Positions 25,501 to 37,500 of a stretch of DNA of 64,000 nt are shown here, one piece after another. The notes under the pieces were generated by a model, which was given only the letters and a program-made list of their open reading frames with translations, was not told the DNA's origin and made no database searches. The position numbers and the translations under genes were made by a program. Position 1 is the stretch's first letter, and each line of letters begins with the position of its first letter. Source of the DNA: Tridacna crocea (Eukaryota > Mollusca > Bivalvia > Cardiida > Cardiidae); contig OX031064.1 of the NCBI GenBank assembly GCA_943736015.1, forward strand, positions 37,251,361-37,315,360, in the 5' to 3' direction.

Positions 25501-28500
25501 TAAAGGTGACTGAAAAATTGAAATTTGTTCTGGGAAGGGTAAAAAACACTGTGGGAAAAGGAGAAAATGCTGGTTACCAGCATTTTCTCCTTTTCCTACA
25601 GTGTTTTCAAAAGGCTTCTTTCTCAGGGGCGTCAAAAGTAGGGATTGTGTGGTAATGGGTTAAAACATAGATTACATTATATAGATACCAAATTTTCACA
25701 AATAAATGCCAGTGCCACTGGTTAACATATTTTGTTTGAATCATGAAGTTTAACAATGGTTAAATATAATATGATAACAAGGGAAAACATTATCATCTAA
25801 CCCTTTACCACACAATTCCGAATTTAAACAACCCTGGAAAAGAAGCCTTTTGAAAACATTGTGGAAAAAGGAGAAAATGATGGTTTATACTAGCACTTTC
25901 TCCTTATCCTGCTATGCTTTTTAACTCATTACCAAATGACAAAACTTTAGGCTTGTCAAATCGAAAGTGTTTGCAGACAACAAAATAAAAGTGACTGAAA
26001 ATTTGAAATTTGTTTTGTGAAACCAGCATTTTCTCCTATTCCCACAATGTTTTCTAAAGGCTTTTTTTCCCAGGGGCGTCAAAAGTAGGGATTGTGTGGT
26101 AATGGGTTAAACTTTCAAAAACAAACCCAATCATCTGAGCCACATATAATTTGTTGTCTGCATATACTTTGAATTTGGACAAGTCTAAATTAATAATTCT
26201 TGTCATGTGGTAAAGAGTTAAAAACCAATTATTGTTTGCTGCCATGTAACACTAAAAGCACACCTGACTATTTATAAATGAACAGAAAATTTCAACCATT
26301 ATGGTCCGTCATGAGTGAAAACAAGGAAAAAATCTGTTAGTTCCATTCCTATGAAATTACCTGTAATGGCAGATAGATAGGATCCTTTCTGATTTCGTCA
26401 CTAGAAAAGAGAATCATTTTGGTAACAAGCTTCATAGCTTCAAATATGTCCAAATTCTTTTTCAGTAAGGCTGTGGACTTTGAAAGCTCCTCTTTTTTCT
26501 TCGGGCCTGGCATCATATTTTCTGCCTTCACAACAGAATCTCTCAATGTTTGTATATGTGCTGCAAGCTTATCCTCAGCCAGTCTAAAATCTTGTAGAAG
26601 AGCTGTTAGTGACAGAGTCTGACATTTTGCATACAGCCACTCTGGATTTGTGAATAACTCCGTTAAAAGAGTTTCGAACTTTTCACTGTGGATGAGATGG
26701 TAGGATAAACAATTCAGCATACGTGCGTTGTAAATGTTTACATTGTACATGATTGGTTGAGATGGAACTTGTCTATGTGCATTGGGAAATAAACCATTCT
26801 TTGCCTTCACCAGTTGCAAGCCTTTGGGTTTTGAACTCCATACACCCTAGAAAGAATAAAAATAAACTTGAAAAAATGTGGTTGTAATGATAAACCTTAC
26901 ATACCAGCAAGCCAAAAATAAAAAGAAAACAGATATAGAGCCTGTGCATACTTGTTTTTTTAGTGCACTGGTGGGGACCAAAGATTTCACGCTGGTCAGC
27001 ATTAGTGGTAACATATTTAAAAAGCTTGTTTCTAGCGCATCATATATTTAGTTGTTGTCTAGAAATGCTTTCAAAATGGATATCAAAAAAAAATCATATG
27101 TTAACCTTTTATCACACAATCTTAGTCTTTAATGACCCTGAAGAAGAAAGGCTTTTGAAAACATTGTAGGAAAAGGAGAAAATGCTGGTAACCAGCATTT
27201 TCTCGTTTTCCTACAATGTTTGCTACCCTACTAGGACGAATTCATCATTTAGGGCACATTTAATTTGTCATCTACAATAACTTTAATTTGGACAAGTCTG
27301 AAATTTTCTTTTTCAGTAAAAAGTTAAAAATTAACCCTTTACTCCATAGATACTCATTTCTATGCATTGCTTGTAAAAGCCTATGGAAAACATTGTGGCA
27401 AAAGGTGAAACTGCTCGTGACAAGCAATTTCACCTTTTGTCACTATGTTTTCTATGCTATCAAAAGGTGTCATATACACATAAGAAACGGTTTCATCCTT
27501 GCTGTTATTAAGGGTCAATTAGGGCTACCATAGAAATGCCTTATGGGGTAAAGGGTTGAACATTCATTGATAAACCAGCTTACCTGAAAATATTCAGCCA
27601 TCATGTGATTAACCTGCTTTCTATTTCCATCAGTCACATATCTGCTTGAGGCAGTCTCCATTATCAGTCTGTGACTCCAGGTCATAACTCTATGGCCTCC
27701 AGATTGTTTATCAATCAGGTAGGCACAAATATCATTGTGTAACTTTTTCCAGAGCAGTGACGGAATACGAATTACGTCTGGGTCAGGCGGAGAATGATAC
27801 ATGAAGACATCTTGTAAAAGCTGGTGATGGAACAAAAAAATTTACAGTCTCATCTCTTAACCCATTACCACATAATCCCTACTTTTGACGCCCCTGAGGA
27901 AGAAGCCTTTTGAAAACCATGTGGGAAAAGGAGAAAATGCTGGTAACCAGCATTTTCTCCTTTTCCCACAATGTTTTTTACCCTTCACAAAACAAATTTC
28001 AAATTTTCAGTCACTTTTATTTTGTCGTCTGCAAATGCTTTCAATTTGGACCAGTCTAAAATATTGTCATTTGGTTTATCCATGTACCACACAACAAAAT
28101 TTTAGTTTAGGCAGACTCCAAATTAAATGTGGCTAAAATTATGGCACTGTAAGCACTCATTTCTGGCCTAATCTAGATAATACCATTATCATATTCTTGT
28201 CTAAACTGTATCAGTCCTACACCAAATGACAACATTTTGCACTACACAAATTAAATTACATGTATTTGCAGATGAATTAAATTTAATGTGGCAAATTAAC
28301 CCTTTTATCACACAAAAAATTTTAGTCTTGTCCAAATTCAAAGCATTTTGCAGAGGACAATTCCAATGTGACTTAAATGGTGAAGTTTTTCTTTGATACG
28401 GTTGAGAACTTTGATGGAAAGTATGAAATGCTGGTTATCTGCATTTTCTCCTTTTCCTACAATGTTTTCAAAAGCCTTCTTTTGCAGGGTCTTTAAAAGC

Positions 28501-31500
28501 CAGCTTTGTGCAGTAAAGGGTAATCAGAAAGGGTTTAGAACACTTTCAATTTTGACCAGTCTCAAAATTTATTGTCTGGTAAAAGATTAAGTGCTTTAAT
28601 TCTAATTATATAATTGTGGGCGTTTCGTTTAGCTGTTCATTAAAATACTTGTTTTAATTAACTTTTTAAATTCAGAGCATAATTAAACTGGGCTAGCATT
28701 ATGAGAATTGACAGTAAAAGGGTGTTAAATATTGTTGGAAGAGGAGAAAATGCTGGTTACCAGCAATTTCTTCTTTTCCCAACAAGGTTTTCAACAGCTT
28801 TCTTTCACAGGTTAGTTAAAGGCATACATGTACCTTGTTTAATGATCACACACAGGTTGAAAATAAAATAAAACATACAGTTACCTCATTATCCAAGGAC
28901 AGAAGATCTTCCATCTCTAGATCAGTCAGTCCATCTTTAGCTGCACATAAATAGCCTGTAAAAAGAATAATATCATAAGCATAGGCGTAACAAGGAAAAA
29001 ATAAATTATACGCACGTCGAAATTGGCCATTTTAGGCAGTTGAAGAGAGCAATTCGGAATCAACTAGATGGAATCAGAGCCATAAAATTAAGATTTTTCT
29101 GATCTTAGCTGTTTTAGAAAATGTCCAAACTGAAAAATATGCGAAAAGAGGCAACCGGGACCTATTCTCGATTTTTTTACATTACGCACGTGCATGGCGT
29201 GCGTAATAGAAGTTACGCCTATGATAAGGTAGAATAAATTAGGGAACACTTTTTTTCAGTTGAAAGGCTACTTTTTCTTTTGTTCCAGACTTAATCTATT
29301 TGTTCTTGACACTCACTAGGTCTAGGAGACAGTTCTTATCTTTATCCACAGCAGAGAATGTGATGACACACTTTCATCTTTTTTAAACTCTTTACCACAC
29401 CAGAAAATTTTAGTCTGGTCCAAATTGAAAGTATCTGCAGACGACAAAATAAAGGCGACTGAAAAATTAAAATTTGTTCTGTGAAGGGTAGAAAACACTG
29501 TGGGAAAAGGAGAAAATGCTGGTTACCAGCATTTTCTCCTTTTCCCAGTGTTTTCAAAAGGCTTCTTTCTCAGGGGCATCAAAAGTAGGGATTGTGTGGT
29601 AAAGGGTTAATCTAATTGTTCTTGATACTCACTAGGTCTAAGATACAGTTCTTATCTTTATCCACAGCATGGGTTTGGATGAAGAATCAATGAACAGAGA
29701 ATGTGATGACACACTTTCATCTTTTAAATGGCAGAGCATTGTGCTTGATTGAAAATATTAATTGAACTAATCTTTCAATAACAATAGTTCATGCATAAAG
29801 TTGCCCTTTCCCATTTTATATGATTGCTTTTTTGCAAGTATAGATAAAGATCAGACTTCACCATAAATTCAGTCTGATCTTTGATATAAACCACTTAACA
29901 GAAACATTCACTTGAAACACATAGCATAATTTTAGACTTGTCAAAATTGAAAAGATTTGCAAAGGACAGATTAAATGTATACTGAATGAATGGTGTTTCT
30001 TTTCATGGTCTACTCCATAGATACTCATTTCTACACATTGCTTGTAGGAGCCTTTGGAAAACATTGTGGCAAAAGGTGAAATTGCTCGTGACGAGCAATT
30101 TCACCTTTTGTCACAATGTTTTCTATGCTATCAAAGGGTGTCATTTACACATAAGAAACAGCTTCATCCATGCTGTCATTTAGGGTCAATTAGTCTGATG
30201 CCATAGGAATGCCTTATGGGATAAAGGGTTAAAACTTATCCTTTCCATGGTTGTAAAATCTCAGACTTGTGCGATAAAAGAATTAATTCTATCCATTTGG
30301 GTGTTATTTCCAGAAAGAGAATGTAGACCTGTGAGTTCATTACTTCAACTATTTGGTTTCTAAACCTGGCTAACTGAACTTTTATAGACAGTGCAGATCA
30401 AGATCAGACTGTACAGAGCATACAGTCTGATCTTTGATCTGCCTGATAAGGACATAATTTTCTGATAAAAATGCCCTTGAAATAGCAAAATTCAATTTTT
30501 ACTATCTGCCTGAAAATATCACCTTACTTTTTTTAGCCAGATAAGGGTTAACCCATTACCACACAATCCCTAATTTTGATGACCCTAAGAGAAGCCTTTA
30601 GAAAACATTGTGGGAACAGGAGAAAATACTGGTAGGCAGCATTTTCTCCTTTTCCCACAATGTTTTCTACCGTCACTAAACAAATTTCCAATTTTCAGTC
30701 ACTTTTATTTTGTTGTCCCCAAATGCTTTCGATTTGGACAAAACTAAAAGTTTGTTGTTTGGTACCAAGTCCAAGGGGAAGTAAACTTACCTAGAGCATG
30801 TCTAACTCACCTAGAGCATGTTTAATTTACCTAGAACATGTGTAACTTACAAAGAGCATGTCTAACTTACCTAGAGCATGTCTAATTTACATAGAGCATG
30901 TCTAATTTACCTAGAGCATGTCTAACTTACCTAGAGCATGTCTAACTTACCTAAAGCATGTCTAACTAACACATGACCATGTTTTGTCTCCAGTTTATCA
31001 AAGAGTTGATTCATGACTTCAGAAACATTGGCACCCAACATGTCCTTATCTATAGTTTCATAAGACTTCCAAGACAAAGCTTCATTAATCAAAACCTTCA
31101 GGTACAAAGGAGAGCCCGAGACTTCGAGTCTGTCCAGTAAAACGTTACTTTGCTTTCGTGCAAGATGGCAACCATGTTGATGACAGTAAGTATTTATCAT
31201 GTCCAATCCATCGCTCTTGCCTAGTTTTGTAACCTCAACATATCTTTGTGGTTGGGGATATATGCTCCTTAAATTCTTCAGCCAAGGTGGTCTATCTGAC
31301 ACAACAGATATAAGTAGGTGAACCCTGGGGGGCAATTTGACAGGTAGCCAGTTGAATGTGTCTGCATGATCACTAGAAGCCAACTGGTCAACAGCATCGA
31401 GAACAATTAGGAGAGGTTGAGTATTTGTGTCTATTTTCCATAGAAGTGTTTTAAAATGGTTTATGAGAAGCTGAAGGTCTGAAATGTCCACACTTACGTT

Positions 31501-34500
31501 ACTGGACAGGTTGTATGTATGCGAGATCTGCAAACACAGACTGTGCAACACTTCTCTGATACTAGAGGACATTGAGGTCATTCCAAGAAATCTTATAATG
31601 CTGACACAGTTTGGGAACCAGACTTTTGAAAGTTCCATCACTTTAGCAGTAATAGCTGTCTTCCCAATACCTGATGGACCATAAATAACTAGTGGTGTTG
31701 TAAATTGCTTTGCACTGGTTATTCCCTCTATTTCATCATAAATGCCTTGTATAGGATCTTTGTCAGCCTCACTATCTTTACAACTCATTACAGCTTCTTC
31801 TTCGAAGTTTTCATGTCTCTCATACTTCACAAAATCTCCATTTGGTAAACATATGTTTTTCTCATGTAGATCATTGAAATAATCCAATTCACTGTCATCA
31901 GTCATGCTATCACTTTGGTGTACAGTATCTTGATTGATGGCTTTATCAGATTCCTCCCCATCAACTTTCTTGTTTGTTTCAACTATGAAATGATCTAATG
32001 ACCTGAGCTTGTTCCTGATTTCTAACAAAATCTGCTCTCTACCACAAAATGTCATACAATTGTTTTTGCACAAATGAAGATGGTGTAAAACTTCCTCCAT
32101 TAATGAAGAGCTACCATACAGGGCAGATAACTCAATGCCAGATAAGATCTTTTTCCTCATTGCAGCAAGAAAATCTTGGCCAAAACACTCCAAATAGCTA
32201 AATTGAAAATAAGAATAATTAATAACTTAGATCTAAATGAAATTCAATGTTTTTGAGACAATGTATAAAAGAAATAAGGGTAAAAGTGGAGTAAAAATCA
32301 AACCAAAAACACTTGTTTTTAATTATCTAATTCTTGGAAACAACAGATTTCTACAGTACAGAACAGCAGGTTTACCTTAACCCATTACCACACAATCCCT
32401 ACTTTTGACTCCCCTGACAAAGAAGCCTTTTGAAAACACTATGGGAAAAGGAGAAAATGCTGGTAACCAGCATTTTCTCCTTTTCCCACAGTGTTTTCTA
32501 CCCTCCCCAGAACTAATTTCTATTTTTTAGTCACCTTTATTTCGTCGTCTGCAAATGCTTTCAATTTGGACCAGCATAAAATTTTCTTGTGTGGTAAAGA
32601 GTTAAATTTTAAAACAATTCAAATTTTCAGTCACTTTTATTTTGTTGTCTGCAAATGCTTTCAATTTGGACAAGCCTAAAATAATTTTGTTTGGCAATGA
32701 GTTAAACTCATTGTCTGCAAATGCTTCCATATTGAAATTTTGTTGTGTGGAAAAGACATGTATGGAGCTCAAACTGTAACTTCTTACTTTTTATGTCGAG
32801 TATTTTCGGTGACATCTAGTCCATGTTTGTCCCAAAGAAGATTATATCTCAAGAGATTTTCTTTAGGTAGTACAGATCTAATCTTTTCCAGTCGCAGCTG
32901 CTCCCTGAGCTTCTCGGCTTCAAGGTCAAGGCTTTTTTCTCTGATATCTGTGTATCTACCTATAGAGTATAGGTGAAAAAAAAAACCTGGTGGTTCAAAT
33001 GATGAAACAGCAGAAAACAAAGATGGACAAGGAGAAAAATCACTAGTTGTCGGCATTTTCATCTTTTTCCCACAATGTGTCTAAGAAACTTCTCTGGCAT
33101 GGTTGTCAAAACACAGAATCATTTGGCTGAATCGTTCAAAATATTAGAATTTTAAACTTCAAAGTATTTGCAGAAAGCAAGTTGAATTCATATGCGTGCT
33201 CAAATTGTTACCTTCGTCTGAAATAGGATCAGAAACATAATGGGAAAAGAAGAAAATGCTTGTATCTTTAACCCACATTGTTTTCATAAGTCTTTTGTTT
33301 TCCTGGGTTGTTAAAAAGTTGGATTATTTGGCAATGCCTAGATTTTTTTCATACCATGTCCTGCAAACAGCTTGAATATTCATGTCACAGACCACTCTTG
33401 AAATTTTTCTCCAAAATGAAATCATTTCCTAATAATAGAAATGAATATGGCTTAACCCTTTACCTGATATGCCAATTTGAGACTCTTCCATTTCAGCAGC
33501 AAATAAAGATATGATGTCAAAAATATGGACAAATGAGGATACAAATACATGTATCTGATTGAGTGGAAAACATTGTGGGAAAAGGAGAAATTGCTCGTTA
33601 CGAGCAATTTCTCCTTTTTCCCACAATGTTTTCAAAAGCTGCCTGTTGTTGATGCGTCAAAATGAGTATCTATGGAGTAAAGGGTTAAAAGACGGCTTAA
33701 ATATTTGAAAAGAGTAGAAAACATTTTTTGAGAAAGAAGAAATTGCTGGTTACCAGCATACTTTTCTTTTCCAAGTATGTTTTCAAACACCATCTCTCTT
33801 AAAGTTTTGGAAAAGAAGCCAATGTTTTGTGAAATATTAACCCTATCCCACACAATCCCAACTTTTGACGATCCTGAGAAAGAAACCTTTTGACAGCATT
33901 TTCTCCTCTTCCAGCAATGTTTTCTATCCTATCAAAAGAAATTTACTCCATTTGAGCCCGAATGAAATTGTCATCTGTTAATGCTTTTAATTTGGACAAG
34001 GCTAGAATTTTGTTGTTTGGTTAAGAGTTAAACACTAAACAGATGAACAAATTTGGGGTTCCTAATTGCATATTAAAACTGTAAACTTTAACGGCATATT
34101 ATTTGGCACATTGGTTCATATATGTGATCCATACCTGCAATAGTTACATTCTCTTTCAGACTTATCCCATCTAATGTTCGTTGAAAACACAGGCTTCTGA
34201 TTCTTATTTCTCCTGCCTCCAGTATACCAGCTGTCACTTCTGCATCAGTTACTGTAATAATAAATCCAAGGTAGTGCCACACCATTGTCAATTCAATTAC
34301 TATGACTGGTGGAAAAGAGTTAAGCCTTTAGCAGATGAAAAAATTTCAGGCTGATCCAATTTCAAAGCATTAAATTTTGCAGACAACAAAATAAACATTG
34401 CTCAAAATTAGAAATTTGTTTTGGGACAGGTAGACAACATTGCGGGAAAAGGAGAAAATGTTGGTAACCAACATTTTCTCCTTTTCCCACAATGTTTTTT

Positions 34501-37500
34501 TTTTTTTTTTTTTTATTTTCCCAAAATGTTTTTTTTTTTTTTTTTATTTTCCCAAAATGTTTTTTTTTTTTTGGGGGGTGTTCTCACCAATACTCATGAT
34601 TTTTCTACTTTAATGATGTCTTAATTCCTGTTCTAATAGCTTTTGATTTAGTTGATTTAGAAGAAAGATGTTCTAACCTAGAATTATGTTTTTAAAAATG
34701 TATTTAATTTCAATAGAACTATCTAATTTCAAGTTATCAATGCTTTGACTCTTTACAAAAAGGCATAAGTTATGACTTGTCCAAATTGAAAGCATTAGCA
34801 GACAACAAAATGAAATTCACTAAAAAATTGAAATTTGTTTTGAGAAGGGTAGAAAATATTGTGGTAAAAGGAGAAAATGCTGGTTACCAGCATTTTCTCC
34901 TTTTCCCACAATGTTTTCAAAAAGCTTATTTTCTCAGGGTCATTAAAAGTCGGGACTGTGTGGTAAAAGGTTAAGGCACTCATTTAAAACTTGAATCTTG
35001 AACAACTACAGTTTCAAGTTTAAACTTATACAAAATAAATTGCTCTATAGATCTACATGGAAAGCACGACAGAAAAGAAAAGTACATTGCCTAGGAACTG
35101 TTGCTAAAGTGTTTTTACATTCATTAGAACCATGATCAACCTTTGTGTTAGTTGTCGATAACTCACAAGAGTGGTCCAAGCACATCCACTTTTTTTTTGT
35201 TCCAGCAAATAAACATAGGGAAACAAAAATGAAGTCTTCTATGCACACCAGTCCTGTCTGCAAAACTCACTCACTAACATGCTAGGCTGGAAACCAAATG
35301 GTTACTCGTTCAATTCATATAACTACCATTAATCCTCGTGCAGAATTTGCCTGAGCCGAGAACTGAACCAGCAATCTCTGGGTTTCAGGCCATTTAGCAC
35401 TGCCGAGTTCTTTTCGGGATTGATGAAATTCATTGCTGTGGGATTTGTAAGCATTTATAGAACAATATTTATGTGAGAAAGCGGCCAGTTGCATGCAAAA
35501 CATGTTGTATGATTACCGGTAAAGGAACTAGAGAAAAACATGGAAGGGTGCTCTGGTTGCAACTATATAAAATGATATGGGTACCTGACTGAAAGTATTT
35601 GTGTTTTTTCTCCTGAGAAATCTTTTTCTTCTTATACAGATGTTTTGTAACTTTTCTGAATAGATAATGTAGTTTGTCTACCACTGTCATCCATTCTCTC
35701 TGGGCCTGTCGAATCAGATCAAATGTAAAAAAAAATGAATATCACCCTCTACACAAAATTCCAGACTTGCGAAGACTGAAAAGTTAGCAGACAAAAAACT
35801 TAACTCTTATCCTGCTATAGAATTTAAAAATGAAATTTTCAATTCAATGGTAAAAGCCCTAATATTTTTATTTCAAGCTTATGTTTTAGGGAATGATATC
35901 TCCTTACCAGACAGTGCAGATCTAAGATCAGACTGCACATTCTGTGCAGTCTGTTCTTGATCTACTATGTCCGCAAAAGGTCAGCGAGACGCGATAAGCA
36001 GACAAAAAACTGAATGTGGCAATAACTCTTTACAAAACAACACAATTTAGACAAGTCAAAATCAAAAGCATTTGCAATCAATTGACCAAGACTAACGTAT
36101 GTGATAAATTTGTAAAAGAGGAGAAAAAAGGCAAAAACATTGCAGGAACAGGAAAAAAAATGCTGGTAAATCAGCATTTTCTCTTATTCTCTTTGTTGCA
36201 CGCTAAATGACCTTAGCTATCGATATGCCATAAAACACCATAAATGCATTCCTTCTCTTTTTCCCACAAATTTATTTCAAAAGGAAGTTTTCACACCCAT
36301 GTATTAGACTCTTCCAATTTGAAATGTCATTCCGCTGAAGAAAAAATTTGAAAAAATATATATAGTACAAATTAAAGTTGTCTCAAAGGGTAGACAGTAT
36401 TGTGGAAAAGGGAGAAAATGCTTCTTATCGGCATTTACCAAGTCTTACACCATCTTTTCAAAAAGCCTCTGCCTCTTGGTCTTTCAAAGGGTTAACCCTT
36501 TCCCAAACAATCCCTGGTTTCTATGTCCCTGAGGTGTTAGCATTTTATTTTGTAGTCCGCAAGTGCTTTCAAATTGAACAAGTCTAAAATTTTGTTATTT
36601 GGTAAAAGGTTAAGCAGGCTTGTGATTGGCTGCAGAACATATATCGGTGATTCCTTTTTTAGGTCACACAAGTACCTTTTTAAAATCCCAGTTTACCAGT
36701 ACTTTAAGTGCTACAGAAAATTAAAGATGATATTTGAAAAATATACATGACTTTTGTACTGTTATCACCTGTTGCTGCTGAAGGTTGTTCATTGGGCTAT
36801 TGTCAAAGAAACTTGGTAGCAGGCTTGTGATTGGCTGTAGAACATACATGGTTGGTTCCCTGTTCTGGTCACACAAATACCACATGGTCAAGAGAGAGGT
36901 ATCAAAGCCCAGCTCAACAGCTGTATTCCTTAACAGCTTAAATTCGGAAGCTTCTATTTCAGCTACAAAAGGCCTGTTTCCATATTTGTCACCAAGAAGA
37001 GCCTGAAATATATCGATATATTTTTATATGTCACCTCGAGAAAAAAACAACATCATTACCAACAAAGTATCCCTCTCTAGAAGAATTCTTTCATTTAATA
37101 GCCAATTTAACTCTTTATGGAATAATCTAGAGCTTCTATATAAAAATTATGGCCTGGAGAAAAAGGTTTTCAATACTTTTTTGGGAAAGGATAAAATGGG
37201 GGCAAGTAGCATTTTCTCCCATTCCCACAATGTTTCTACACTTTGAAGGACAAATTTAATTGCTTGAGGGACATTTTAATTTCTGTGTGCAAAAAATACA
37301 ATCAATTTGGAGAAAAATGAAACATAAAAGACTCCTATCTCTGGAACTGTTTTGTTAGCTCAAACATATGACAAAAATTTACAGTCTTGTCCAAGTTTAA
37401 AGCATTTGTGGACAACAAACTAAAAGTAATTCAAAAATTAAAACTTGTGTTGGGTAGGGTAGAAAACATTGTGGGAAAAGGAGGAAATGCTGGTTACCAG

